DNA from: Chloroflexota bacterium
Lineage (GTDB): Bacteria > Chloroflexota > Anaerolineae > Caldilineales > Caldilineaceae
Assembly: GCA_003451595.1 (NCBI GenBank)
Contig: DMDA01000085.1
Location: 2,111-41,057 of the forward strand
Reading direction: 5' to 3'
DNA length: 38,947 nt
In this document: positions 8,025-16,744 of the stretch, in pieces
How the letters are laid out: each line of letters starts with the position of its first letter
Position numbering within the stretch: the stretch's first letter is position 1
Notes under the pieces: model-generated
The model's database searches: none
The model's input: the letters and a program-made list of their open reading frames with translations, nothing else
What the model was told of the DNA's origin: nothing
Position numbers and translations under genes: made by a program

Positions 8025-9827
8025 CTATTGACGCGCTGGCGCTGCGTTGAAGATGCGGTTGAGGATGTCGGCGCGTTCCTCAGGTGTGGCCCAGCGCGGT
8101 TGGGCGAAATCCTCTAGCACCATCGACAACAGTTCGGTGTTGAGCAGCCGGCCATCATAGATTGTGTGGCGTGCAGCCAGTTCAGTACGCGTCTCCCAGC
8201 TCCACATCTGGTCAAAGAAGAGATTCCCCAGCCCATAAGTGATAAAGCCAGGGCCGCCCGGATCGTTGGCGCCATAAGGCTCTTGCGCCTGGGGTACGTG
8301 ACTTTGCACGCCGGTGACAATGTCGGCGCCAGCGGTGCGCAGTTCGCGGAAGTCGGCAATCTGCGATGCAATGGGGTAGGGTTCGTAGGTCTCTGTGTGT
8401 TGCAACTCAACTGCTACAATATCCACTAGACCCGACAACTGCTGCACCAACGCCAGGATCGTCTCTTGATTGTCGTAGTAATAACAAGCGCCGGGTTGAT
8501 CGGTTGTGGCCCAGGCGTTTTCTGGATAGAACGCCAACGCTGCAATGAAAGCGAAGGTGTTGCCGTGATCTTCCCACAGTAGAGGCGCGCACGCTTCATT
8601 GACATTGAAGCCGCTGCCATAGATCGGGATGCCATGATCGTGGTACCAGGTCAAGGAGCGTCGTGCGCCGTCGCGCCCGAAGTCGTTGACATGATTGCCA
8701 CTCAACCCGACGATGTCCGTGCCTAGCGCCGCTAACGCCGCCCAGTACTCGGTGTCACTGCATAGGATCAGATTATTCTCGGTCGGATTGGCGACACAGT
8801 CATCCAGGAAGGGCACCTCATTGCTGATGTGCGTGATGTCGGCCGCAGCGAAGACGTCAGAGATCACTTGCGCTGGATAGTCATAGCCCTTCTGATCCAT
8901 GCGGACGGCCGTGACGCGCGACATGGCGGTGACGCCGGTCATGATCAACTGCGTCAGTCGAGCCGGGTCACGGTTGGTGTACGGCTGCACAACATCTTGC
9001 ACCAGGGCGCGGACGGCGGTGGCGCCAGCGCCCTCCACGCTCAACGCCACTGTCAGCGGGTAGGTCAGCACGTTAAATTGGTTGCTGAGCACATTGACGC
9101 CGTCGATGGTGAGTGCCTTGTAGCGCGGATCGAGTTGGTCAAAGGGAAGCACTGCCAGCGCGCCCGGCGTGCCTTCGAGCGCGGTCAGCAGCGCCGCCTC
9201 TGTCGTCAACGTTCCGGCAAAGTCACCCAATATTGGACGCAGCAGCGTCACGGTCTCCGCTGTGGCGTACAGTGCAGGTGCGCCGCTTTGCCAGGCAGCG
9301 ATGAGTTCAGCCAGCGTGATGTCGTCGCGGATCGTAGCAAAGGGGACGGCGACGGCAAAGACGCGCTCCGCCAGCGGCGCCGTTGCCTGTGTGTAAGGAC
9401 GCAACGTCACCAGCGCCCCGGCCAACGATGGCTGATCGAGCACGCGCAACGGTTGCGGGCCATTGGCTGTCGGCGCCTCGGCGCTTTGGTTGAGACGCGC
9501 CAGCAACGCCGATGCCCACGCCTCCGGTAATGCTGTATCCAGCCCCACCGTGATTGTCCCTGCTTGGATCGTCCCTTCTTGCACTTCCGGCATCGGCGTC
9601 GGCGCCGGGAAGAGGGTGATCGGCGCCAGCGTTGGCGGCTGCGTAACGACCGGCGGCAGCAACAGCGTCAGCGGCTGGGGCGTCGGCGTCGGGAAAACAG
9701 ACGTCCCCAACGGCGGAGCAGGGGCATTGGCGGGTGCAGGGGGCTGAATAGGACGACAGGCGGATATGATCAAACTGACCGGTACGGCTAACAGCAGGGC
9801 AACCAGAGGATGGAGAGAACGAACCAT
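8025..9827 (-). CDS. CapA-family metallophosphatase-like lipoprotein with N-terminal binding-protein-like region
   Basis: The start at 9827 (MVRSLHPL) gives 600 aa. An upstream in-frame start at 9872 would lie at or before the predicted transcription start. A lipoprotein signal (LIISAC) is followed by a Pro-rich spacer, then about 200 residues resembling a periplasmic binding-protein fold (GTITVGLDTALPEAWA; later LAVLPFDQLDPRYKAL). The C-terminal half (about 290-600) is CapA/PGA_cap-like: LIMTGVTAMSR at the first strand, ITHISNE, the conserved GNHVNDFGRDG, QHTETYE and VQSHVPQ. The first metal motif, usually GDV, reads GVT here; from memory this is common in Chloroflexota members. CapA-type proteins are linked to poly-glutamate or envelope polymer handling, but no other cap genes are nearby, so the substrate is unknown. 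The gene converges with the LTD protein gene. Confidence 0.8.
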   Translation of the reverse strand: MVRSLHPLVALLLAVPVSLIISACRPIQPPAPANAPAPPLGTSVFPTPTPQPLTLLLPPVVTQPPTLAPITLFPAPTPMPEVQEGTIQAGTITVGLDTALPEAWASALLARLNQSAEAPTANGPQPLRVLDQPSLAGALVTLRPYTQATAPLAERVFAVAVPFATIRDDITLAELIAAWQSGAPALYATAETVTLLRPILGDFAGTLTTEAALLTALEGTPGALAVLPFDQLDPRYKALTIDGVNVLSNQFNVLTYPLTVALSVEGAGATAVRALVQDVVQPYTNRDPARLTQLIMTGVTAMSRVTAVRMDQKGYDYPAQVISDVFAAADITHISNEVPFLDDCVANPTENNLILCSDTEYWAALAALGTDIVGLSGNHVNDFGRDGARRSLTWYHDHGIPIYGSGFNVNEACAPLLWEDHGNTFAFIAALAFYPENAWATTDQPGACYYYDNQETILALVQQLSGLVDIVAVELQHTETYEPYPIASQIADFRELRTAGADIVTGVQSHVPQAQEPYGANDPGGPGFITYGLGNLFFDQMWSWETRTELAARHTIYDGRLLNTELLSMVLEDFAQPRWATPEERADILNRIFNAAPARQ

Positions 9828-9876
9828 GCGCAGATCACTTTCAGTGACTCGACTGTCTGAACAACCAATCACTGCG

Positions 9877-9906
9877 AGTATAAACCTGACTTCGGCTGGC
9901 GGACAA
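9877..9906 (-). promoter_or_regulatory. Predicted promoter of the CapA-like gene
   Basis: On the minus strand, TTGTCC (9906-9901) is followed after 18 bp by TATACT (9882-9877). Transcription would start near 9870, about 43 bases before the ATG at 9827. This supports that start over the one at 9872. Confidence 0.35.
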
Positions 9907-9964
9907 AGATAAGGCCAGGCGAAACTTTGCCCTGAACGTGAAGCAGATTCTGCTGTAGGGTAGC

Positions 9965-9993
9965 TTGGACGGCGGATTGCGCCCGGCTACAAT
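9965..9993 (+). promoter_or_regulatory. Predicted promoter giving a leaderless nitroreductase mRNA
   Basis: TTGGAC (9965-9970), a 17-bp spacer and TACAAT (9988-9993) end only seven bases before the ATG at 10001. Transcription would begin at or next to the start codon, and no ribosome site is visible. The -35 matches consensus at three of six positions, so the case rests on the -10 and the spacing. Confidence 0.45.
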
Positions 9994-10000
9994 AGCGCGC

Positions 10001-10513
10001 ATGACACTTACCTTCTCATCACCCAACCTGGCTCAACGCATCGTTAAACGCATCGCCGCGCTGACGCCGGTCGCCTGGCTGCTCGCGCGGACGCTGCGTC
10101 ACCTGGATCGCGCGGTGACGCGCATCTCGGGTGGGCGCACAACCGCCACTAGCCTGCTGACAGGTCTGCCGGTGATCTACCTCACCACCATTGGCGCCCG
10201 GAGCGGACAACCGCGCACGACGCCGCTGATCTGTGGCGTAGACGGCGACCGCCTGATCCTCTTTGCCACTAACTTTGGCGGGCAGAAAAATCCAGCGTGG
10301 AGCTACAACCTGCGCGCGCACCCCATTGTCACTGTGACGCACTGCGGGCGATCCGCTTCCTATCGCAGCCGCGAGGCCACGCCCGCCGAACGCGAACGCT
10401 ACTGGCCGCTAGCCGATGCCATCTACGCCGGTTATGCTGCCTATCGTGGACGCGCCGCGCATCGGGAGATCCCAGTGTTTGTGCTAGAAGCCGTTCATGT
10501 GGAGCCGACTTGA
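10001..10513 (+). CDS. Deazaflavin (F420)-dependent nitroreductase-family protein
   Basis: The 170-residue protein belongs to the DDN/nitroreductase-like family with a split-barrel FMN/F420-binding fold. It shows the expected central signature: LPVIYLTTIGARSGQPRTTPL, then LFATNFGGQKNPAWSYNLRAHP, then a Val-rich strand and the family's helical end. Such proteins use reduced F420 to reduce quinones or nitro compounds. No F420 biosynthesis genes are in the window, so the cofactor is inferred from family membership. The first 45 residues are a basic, partly hydrophobic helix (VAWLLARTLRHLDRAVTR) that may touch the membrane. The ATG at 10001 is preferred to a TTG at 9965, which would fall inside the predicted promoter. 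It is a single-gene unit converging with a tRNA gene. Confidence 0.85.
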   Translation: MTLTFSSPNLAQRIVKRIAALTPVAWLLARTLRHLDRAVTRISGGRTTATSLLTGLPVIYLTTIGARSGQPRTTPLICGVDGDRLILFATNFGGQKNPAWSYNLRAHPIVTVTHCGRSASYRSREATPAERERYWPLADAIYAGYAAYRGRAAHREIPVFVLEAVHVEPT

Positions 10514-10583
10514 GAGTTGGTTTAGAAATTCCCTTGCTCTGACGTAGAGAGGTGCAAAGAGGCGCAAGGAAAGTGTAATGAAC

Positions 10584-10636
10584 AACAGGCAATCAGAAGC
10601 CATAATATCCATCGTGACTGCTGATTGCCTGCTGTT
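10584..10636. terminator. Hairpin between convergent nitroreductase and tRNA genes
   Basis: AACAGGCAATCAG (10584-10596) is complementary to CTGATTGCCTGCTGTT (10621-10636) with one bulged base; the loop is 24 bases. It lies between two converging transcripts and could end both. Neither side has a clear T-run, so intrinsic termination is uncertain. Confidence 0.4.
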
Positions 10637-10638
10637 CT

Positions 10639-10717
<79 letters not shown>

Positions 10718-10759
10718 CAACTGCGGTGGGGCAAGGATCGACAGACAAGCGTCTCGGTC

Positions 10760-10788
10760 ATTGTACCGGATGGATGGGAGTGATTCAA
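10760..10788 (-). promoter_or_regulatory. Predicted tRNA promoter
   Basis: On the minus strand, TTGAAT (10788-10783), a 17-bp spacer and TACAAT (10765-10760) lie about 45 bp upstream of the tRNA 5' end. This is the best-spaced promoter match in the window. Confidence 0.5.
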
Positions 10789-10935
10789 ATTCATGCATGG
10801 AAGGGGGTGCACTTCGCGCCGGAGGCGACGACCTACGATGTGATACGCCGCTGTGTCACTGAATGGTACGCATTTGGCGCTGGATTTGACGCAGTGACTC
10901 TGCTACACCGGAAGACACACCGTATAGCCTGCGCC

Positions 10936-11019
10936 CGTGTCGAGTCAACCGTGTCGAGTCAACCGTGTCGAATCAACCGTGTCGAATCAACCGTGTCGAA
11001 TCAACCGTGTCGAGTCAAA
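10936..11019 (+). repeat. Six tandem copies of a 14-bp repeat directly before the alpha-2-macroglobulin ribosome site
   Basis: The unit CGTGTCGARTCAAC repeats six times head to tail. Copies 1, 2 and 6 have GAGTC, copies 3-5 have GAATC, and the last ends AAA. The array stops one base before the AGGAGG at 11020-11025. Every unit contains a GANTC site, so six such sites lie exactly 14 bp apart. The unit is not a multiple of three and lies outside the favoured coding start. There are no spacers, so it is not a CRISPR. Confidence 0.95.
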
Positions 11020-11030
11020 AGGAGGAAGTG

Positions 11031-14000
11031 ATGTCGCCTTTGCATTCCCGCCGCTTGCGCATTCTACTGCCACTCGTGATGTTCTTGTTTGGCTGTTTCA
11101 ACTCTCCACCATCGCCTGATGTTGTTGAACCGGCACGCGCCAGCGTCGTCGTGATGGGCGAAACGGGACGCCTGACACCCGGCAGCAAAGGTAGTCTGCT
11201 CGTCCAGGTGCGCAACCCTGACGCGGCTCCCGGTGAAACGGCGCTTGCCCATCGACAGGTCGAGGTCTTCCTGGATGACGGCGTACGCACGCAGCCGTTG
11301 TTCGCCGGTCGCACCGACGTTGTAGGAGTGGCGCACGTCGAATTCAAGACGCCTGCTACTGCCAACCCCGACCAAACGCTTGTGATCCGCGCCGCCACCG
11401 ACGGCCAGGAGACTATCATCACACAGGATGTTTACATCGGTCGCGCTTACGACGTGTTGATCTCCACCGACAAACCCGTTTACCAACCAGGCCAGGTGAT
11501 CCATCTGCGCATGCTGGCGCTCGATACACTCGATCTGCGCGCCGCCGACGCACAGACGGTCACGCTCACCATTGCTGATCCGCAGGGCAATAAGCTGCTG
11601 CAACGTACACTGACAACCAGCCAATACGGCGTCGCTAGCACTGATTTCACCCTCGATGCCCAGGTCGTCTCCGGCGATTATCAGATCACTGCCGCTATCG
11701 GTCCCAACGCGGCGACGCGCACCGTCGAGGTGAAACCTTACACCCTGCCACGCTTTGAAGTATCCTTCCGACCAGATCAGCCCTTCTATTTGCCCGGCGA
11801 CACCGCCACCGGTGTAGTCGAAGCTCGCTACTTCTTCGGCAAACCGGTCGCCGGCGGCCAGGTCACTATACGCGGCAGCGTCACCGATGTCACGCGGGAG
11901 ACGATCTTCGCGGTCACAGGTGAGACCAATGCTGACGGCGTCTACCGCTACGCCGTGCCCGTGCCCGATTTCTTCGTGGGGCGGCTCGACAACAAGAGCG
12001 CACAGATCGACCTGGAGATCGAGGTGGTGGACACCGCCAATCACCTGGAAGCTATCGACGAGACGATTACCGTCGCCGAGAAGCCGCTGCTGATCGACGC
12101 CGTGCCCGAGTCAGGTCTGCTGCGACCGGGACTGGCAAACCGCGTCTATCTCGATGTGAGCACACCCGATGGCGCCGCTGCCCCGGCAATGCTGACGATT
12201 GCTGGTGAAGGTCTCCCCATCATCACAACCACCACCGATGTGTACGGCCTGGCGGTGATCACGCTCACCGCGCCTGACCAACGTTTCCTTCCCCTCGAAG
12301 TGCAAGCCAGCGACGCCAACGGGCGTGAAGTAACGCAGCCCCTGCTGCTGGGCGGCGTCAGCGGCGCCAGCACCACCGTACTCATGCGCCCAGAGCGCAG
12401 CGAGTACACGATCGGCGAGACCGCCAACGTCGATATCTATGTCAACGGCCACGCCACGACCGCCTATCTGGACATCATTAAGGGAGGGCAGACCTTTGGC
12501 CTGGTGGCCTTGCCCGTTGTGGGCGGCGTGGCGCAGGCGGCGCTACCGATCGACGGCGCTCTGCTCGGCACGCTGGAACTCAACGCCTATGTGATCGGCG
12601 ACGACGGCGAGATGGTGAGCGACCGCCGGCTACTGCTTGTCAATCCCGCCCCCGCCACCGTCGACCTTCGGCTGGACGCCGACCGCTACCGCCCTGGCGA
12701 TATTGCCACGCTCGACATCCAGGTGCGGCGCAACGGTGCAGCGATGCCCGGCGTCGTGGGGGTGGCGATCGTGGATGAATCGGTCTTTTCGGTGCAGGAG
12801 CAGGAACCCGGCTTTGCGCGCACCTACTTCTTGCTTGAACGCGAGCTGCAGGAACCGCGCTATGAGATTCACGACTTTGTGAAATTGGAGGACGACGTCT
12901 ACTCACCTTATGACGAACTGCCCAACAGCATCCGCTATGCCGCTCATGCGCGTGAGTTGGCGCTGACCGGCCTCTTTGCCCGCGAATTGGCGGCGCGCCA
13001 GCCCGCACCGGCTGACGCGTCGGCGCTTGCCGCACCCACCCTGGCGGCGACAGTGGCAATGAGTTGGGGCAATCGGCTCTATTTGCTGGCGCCATTGGTC
13101 GGCCTGGCGCTCTACGACGGCAGCCGCAAACGCCGTCGCTGGCTAATCGCGCTGACAATCTTTGCGCTGGGCGCCTTCTTCTGGTCGGCGTGTGCCGCGC
13201 CAACCGGAGCTCCGGCGACGTCCGCTGGCGAAGCCCCCGCCGGCGAAGCCGCCGTGACGATGACCGCGACACAGGGGCAGGCGGCGCCGCGCCTACGCCA
13301 ATACTTTCCCGAAACGCTTTACTGGTTGCCCGATCTAGAGACCGACGCCGAAGGACGCGCGCAAGTGCAGGCGCCCATTGCCGACTCGATCACGACGTGG
13401 CGCGTCACCGTACTCGCCTCGGATCGTGATGGCAATTTGGGCAGCGCACAGGTCGGGCTGCGCGTCTTCCAGGAGTTCTTCATCGAGCCAGATTTGCCGC
13501 GCTTCCTGACGGTGGGTGACGAGGTGAATGCACCGATCAGTATCTTCAACTATCTCGACCAGCCCCAGACAATTGCACTCGACATTGCGCCTGGCGACTG
13601 GTATGAATTCACCGGCGACCCGCCGCAGACGGTTGAAGTTGGCCCCAATGCGGTGGCAGTCGTCTATGCGCCGATCCGCGTGCTGCGCCACGGTGCGTTT
13701 GAGTTCCAGATCACGGCGACCGGCGCCACACTCAGCGACGCAGTGGTGCGTCGCATCGAAGTGTTGCCCGACGGCAGGCAGATCGTCGATGCGTTCGGCG
13801 GCAAGCTGGCGGCGACGCAAGTCTTCACTGTCGGTGCGCCGACCACGTCGATTCCAGGGACAGGGCGCATGCTGGTGCGCGTTTACCCTGGCGTCGTCAG
13901 CCAGGTGCTGGAGGGGTTGGAGGGCTTGCTCCAAACGCCTTATGGCTGCTTCGAGCAAACCAGCAGCGTGACCTACCCGAACGTGATGGTGCTCGATTAT

Positions 14001-15503
14001 CTCAAGGCGACCGGTCAGGCGTCGCCGCGCATCCGATTGCAGGCGGAACAGTTGATCAATCTCGGCTATCAGCGGCTGCTCAGCTTCGAGGTGCGCAGCG
14101 AACCGGGCGGCTTCAGCCTCTTTGGCGACCCGCCGGCGCAGATGATGCTCACCGCCTACGGCTTGATGGAGTTTGCCGACATGGCGGATGTAGCCTACGT
14201 CGATCCTGACCTGATGGCGCGTGTGGCTGCCTATCTTGCCAACCGACAAAACAGGGATGGCAGTTGGCGCGCCGAAGGTATGACCATCGAGAGCGGCGTC
14301 GAGGACATTCAGAGTCAGCTTGCGACCACCGCCTACATCGCCTGGGGGCTGGCGGACGCCGGCTACGAGCCGCGCGCCGTACAGCGCGCCGTGCGCTACA
14401 TCGAACGCGCGCTGCGACAGGCGCCGGCGTCGGATGCACCGGTCAGTTCATCGACCTCGCGCGTGGGCGAAGCCGCCCAGGCAATGCGGCCATCCGCCCG
14501 CCGCGCAGCGATTGTGTATGACGACTACACGCTGGCGCTGGTCGCCAACGCCCTGGTTGCAGCTGGTGAAGACGCTACACCAGTGCTGGACATGTTGGCA
14601 GCGCGCGCTGAGGTCTCTGGCAGGCTGGCAATGTGGGGAACAGACGCTGTGACCTATCTCGGCGGCTATGGTGCGACAGCAGCCATCGAAACGACGGCGT
14701 TGGCAGCACAGGCGTTGCTGCGCGCCGACTATCGTCCTGACCTGGCGGTGCAGGCAGTGGATTATCTGATCGCCAGCCGCGACCCGCACGGCGCCTTCTA
14801 CACGACGCAGGCCACCGTGCAGGCGCTCAAGGCGTTAGTGCTGGCAGCGGAACGCAGCGCCGAGCAGGGCGACGCGCGCGTCACGGTGGAACTGACCGAA
14901 CCCTCAGGCAGCGTTTCGGTGCGCACTTTCTTCATCACGGCTGGCGAGGCCGATGTCGCACAGCAGGTCGTCTTCGAAGCCATTACGGGGGAAGCCAACC
15001 AGTTACAGATCACGGTTGAGGGCGACCGCACGCTGTACTACCAGGTCGTGACGAGCTACTACGTCCCCTGGAGCGCAGTCATGGCCGCGCCAGAGGCAAG
15101 TGAGCCGATGCGCGTCGCTGTGACCTACGACCGCACCGAGTTACAGATCAACGAGACCGTGCAGGCGGTGGCGACGGTCGAACTACTGACGCCGGGCATG
15201 GCAGGCGCCGTGCTGGTCGATCTGGGTATCCCGCCCGGCTTTGCCCCCGTCACCGCAGACCTGGAAGCGCTGGCGGCGGAAGGCGCCATCGACCGCTACG
15301 AGTTGACTGGACGCCAGATTCTACTCTACCTGACTCATGTGCGCAGTGGCGAGGTGCTCACATTTGCCTACCGGCTGCAGGCAAAATACCCGATCCGGGC
15401 GCAGACGCCGGCCAGCCAGGTTTTCGACTACTACGCACCCGATCAGGGTAGCGTCGAACCGCCGCAACGGATGATCGTAACGTTGGGGATGCCGGAGGAA
15501 TAA
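11031..15503 (+). CDS. Alpha-2-macroglobulin-family lipoprotein with intact thioester and a membrane hairpin in the bait region
   Basis: The ATG at 11031 follows AGGAGG by five bases and gives 1,490 aa. A lipoprotein signal has a lipobox LFGC with Cys22. The N-terminal half is MG-type domains (MG2 motif ISTDKPVYQPGQVIHLRML). VDESVF near residue 580 marks MG6, and YFPETLYWLPDL with TTWRV near 765-795 marks the region after the bait. The thioester motif YGCFEQ (Cys973, Gln976) is intact and is followed by an alpha-helical thioester domain and a C-terminal receptor-binding-like domain. Bacterial relatives trap proteases at the cell surface or periplasm. Unusually, the bait-equivalent stretch holds two hydrophobic helices (about 682-695 and 704-720) around RKRRR, then a Cys721 in a lipobox-like setting. 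No PBP1C gene is adjacent, unlike the enterobacterial arrangement. Confidence 0.92.
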   Translation: MSPLHSRRLRILLPLVMFLFGCFNSPPSPDVVEPARASVVVMGETGRLTPGSKGSLLVQVRNPDAAPGETALAHRQVEVFLDDGVRTQPLFAGRTDVVGVAHVEFKTPATANPDQTLVIRAATDGQETIITQDVYIGRAYDVLISTDKPVYQPGQVIHLRMLALDTLDLRAADAQTVTLTIADPQGNKLLQRTLTTSQYGVASTDFTLDAQVVSGDYQITAAIGPNAATRTVEVKPYTLPRFEVSFRPDQPFYLPGDTATGVVEARYFFGKPVAGGQVTIRGSVTDVTRETIFAVTGETNADGVYRYAVPVPDFFVGRLDNKSAQIDLEIEVVDTANHLEAIDETITVAEKPLLIDAVPESGLLRPGLANRVYLDVSTPDGAAAPAMLTIAGEGLPIITTTTDVYGLAVITLTAPDQRFLPLEVQASDANGREVTQPLLLGGVSGASTTVLMRPERSEYTIGETANVDIYVNGHATTAYLDIIKGGQTFGLVALPVVGGVAQAALPIDGALLGTLELNAYVIGDDGEMVSDRRLLLVNPAPATVDLRLDADRYRPGDIATLDIQVRRNGAAMPGVVGVAIVDESVFSVQEQEPGFARTYFLLERELQEPRYEIHDFVKLEDDVYSPYDELPNSIRYAAHARELALTGLFARELAARQPAPADASALAAPTLAATVAMSWGNRLYLLAPLVGLALYDGSRKRRRWLIALTIFALGAFFWSACAAPTGAPATSAGEAPAGEAAVTMTATQGQAAPRLRQYFPETLYWLPDLETDAEGRAQVQAPIADSITTWRVTVLASDRDGNLGSAQVGLRVFQEFFIEPDLPRFLTVGDEVNAPISIFNYLDQPQTIALDIAPGDWYEFTGDPPQTVEVGPNAVAVVYAPIRVLRHGAFEFQITATGATLSDAVVRRIEVLPDGRQIVDAFGGKLAATQVFTVGAPTTSIPGTGRMLVRVYPGVVSQVLEGLEGLLQTPYGCFEQTSSVTYPNVMVLDYLKATGQASPRIRLQAEQLINLGYQRLLSFEVRSEPGGFSLFGDPPAQMMLTAYGLMEFADMADVAYVDPDLMARVAAYLANRQNRDGSWRAEGMTIESGVEDIQSQLATTAYIAWGLADAGYEPRAVQRAVRYIERALRQAPASDAPVSSSTSRVGEAAQAMRPSARRAAIVYDDYTLALVANALVAAGEDATPVLDMLAARAEVSGRLAMWGTDAVTYLGGYGATAAIETTALAAQALLRADYRPDLAVQAVDYLIASRDPHGAFYTTQATVQALKALVLAAERSAEQGDARVTVELTEPSGSVSVRTFFITAGEADVAQQVVFEAITGEANQLQITVEGDRTLYYQVVTSYYVPWSAVMAAPEASEPMRVAVTYDRTELQINETVQAVATVELLTPGMAGAVLVDLGIPPGFAPVTADLEALAAEGAIDRYELTGRQILLYLTHVRSGEVLTFAYRLQAKYPIRAQTPASQVFDYYAPDQGSVEPPQRMIVTLGMPEE

Positions 15504-15513
15504 TTGCCCATTG

Positions 15514-15534
15514 GCGATGCACCCCCGGCATCGC
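15514..15534 (+). terminator. Hairpin after the alpha-2-macroglobulin gene
   Basis: GCGATGC and GCATCGC form a perfect 7-bp stem with a 7-base loop, ten bases after the stop codon. No T-run follows, so it may only weakly terminate or may protect the mRNA end. Confidence 0.35.
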
Positions 15535-15571
15535 AGATTCTGGCAAGCGTGCCCAGAGAAGCGGAACGGGT

Positions 15572-15592
15572 TTGACAAAATGATGTTTGTCA
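15572..15592 (+). promoter_or_regulatory. Possible promoter -35 overlapped by an operator-like dyad
   Basis: A consensus TTGACA (15572-15577) overlaps a perfect 7-bp inverted repeat, TGACAAA-ATGATG-TTTGTCA (15573-15592). No good -10 is found at 16-18 bp (GAAACT at 17 bp is poor). A repressor-type binding site for the coiled-coil operon, whose first start codon is at 15771, is possible but unproven. Nothing else is recognised in the 267-bp gap. Confidence 0.3.
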
Positions 15593-15770
15593 CCGAAACT
15601 ATAGACGAGGCTGAATTTCACCGCAGCCTTGTGTCACGCATTTGTCGTCAACTCAACGTCTCTCCTGGTTTTGCGATTGGTGTTGTGATCGCCGCTGGTT
15701 ACATTGACTCAGCAGCGTTCGTACATTTCGTTTCGGTTTTGATACCCAATACTCTCTCCGGAGGAACATC

Positions 15771-16640
15771 ATGGATTGGATGTCTGTGCAGTGGATCACG
15801 ACATACTGGATGCCGCTGCTGATCGCCGTCGTGCTCGGATTCATCTTGGGCTGGTTGCTCACAGGCTTGTCGCCGCGGCGCAAGAATGCTGAGTACGAAG
15901 CGCAACTTGCCGATCTGCAGAGTAAGAGCCGCCGCACCGAGCGCGAACTGTCGGATGCCAAGAAGCAGGCCGATACGCTCAAGGGCGACGTTGCTCGCGC
16001 AGCCAGTGCTGCCGACGACTTGCGTCAGCAGGTGAGCGCGTTGCAAGAGCAGTTGAAGAGCGCCCTGGAGCAAAAAGATGCTCTGGAGGCTGACCTGCAG
16101 ACGCGCAATATCGAACTGGCGGATGCCAGGATGCAACTCGCCATGCTTCAGGATCAGGGTGAACGCGCGCAGAGCGCTAGCGCTGCTGAATTAGAGGAGT
16201 TGCGCGCACGCTATGAAGCTGCTGTCCACGAGAACAGTCAGATGCGCGAGGCGCTCGACGCCTCCCAGGCGCGCGTCGCTGCCATTGCTGACGAAGCCAC
16301 CACCGCTGTCGAGTCGGCCAAGGCGCGCGAGATCGCACTCAACGAAGCCTATCAGCGCGCTGTCAATCTTCAACGATTGCTCGAAGACCGCGAACGCGCG
16401 CTGATTGATGCTCAGACCGAGCTAGAGTCAGCCAGGACAATGGTGACAGCGCTCACTGCGTCCAAAGCCGAACTCGAAGACAGGCTGCAGAAGGCGCGCG
16501 GCGAGGTCGCCAGTGAAATGGCGGCGCTCACCTCCACCATGATCAAGATGAAGGACGACGCCCTCACAGCTGCCAACCAACGCATCGCTGAGTTGACCAA
16601 ATTGGTGAACGAGCTTCAGTCCAAACAGGCCGTCGGCTGA
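15771..16640 (+). CDS. Membrane-anchored coiled-coil protein, 289 aa
   Basis: No known family is recognised. One N-terminal membrane helix (about residues 10-31) is followed by SPRRKNAEYEAQLADLQ and then an almost unbroken coiled coil to the C-terminus, rich in Glu, Ala, Gln and Leu. Heptad-like Leu spacing is clear in DDLRQQVSALQEQLKSALEQ. Three arginines or lysines just after the helix suggest that the coiled coil lies in the cytoplasm. GGAGGA before the ATG is a strong ribosome site. It is the first gene of a four-gene cluster of similar build, and the next gene has the same architecture. A structural or tethering role is inferred only from shape. Confidence 0.85.
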   Translation: MDWMSVQWITTYWMPLLIAVVLGFILGWLLTGLSPRRKNAEYEAQLADLQSKSRRTERELSDAKKQADTLKGDVARAASAADDLRQQVSALQEQLKSALEQKDALEADLQTRNIELADARMQLAMLQDQGERAQSASAAELEELRARYEAAVHENSQMREALDASQARVAAIADEATTAVESAKAREIALNEAYQRAVNLQRLLEDRERALIDAQTELESARTMVTALTASKAELEDRLQKARGEVASEMAALTSTMIKMKDDALTAANQRIAELTKLVNELQSKQAVG

Positions 16641-16744
16641 ACCGGCAATCGGCGTTTGTCGTGCGTACGCCATAGCGCCTGGTTTGGCGTCTGCCGCCCG
16701 CACGCACACTCTGATCGACCGAATCGCCCTCACAGGAGAAAGAC

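Noticed and set aside
10936..11019. CRISPR array
   Set aside because: The 14-bp units are directly adjacent with no spacers, and no cas genes are present.
10726..11031. 101-aa open frame running through the 14-bp repeats
   Set aside because: No ribosome site, its last third is translated repeat, and it ends at the start codon of the alpha-2-macroglobulin gene.
15511..15822. Small gene before the coiled-coil operon
   Set aside because: The frame runs out of phase into the next gene, has no good ribosome site and no recognisable protein features.
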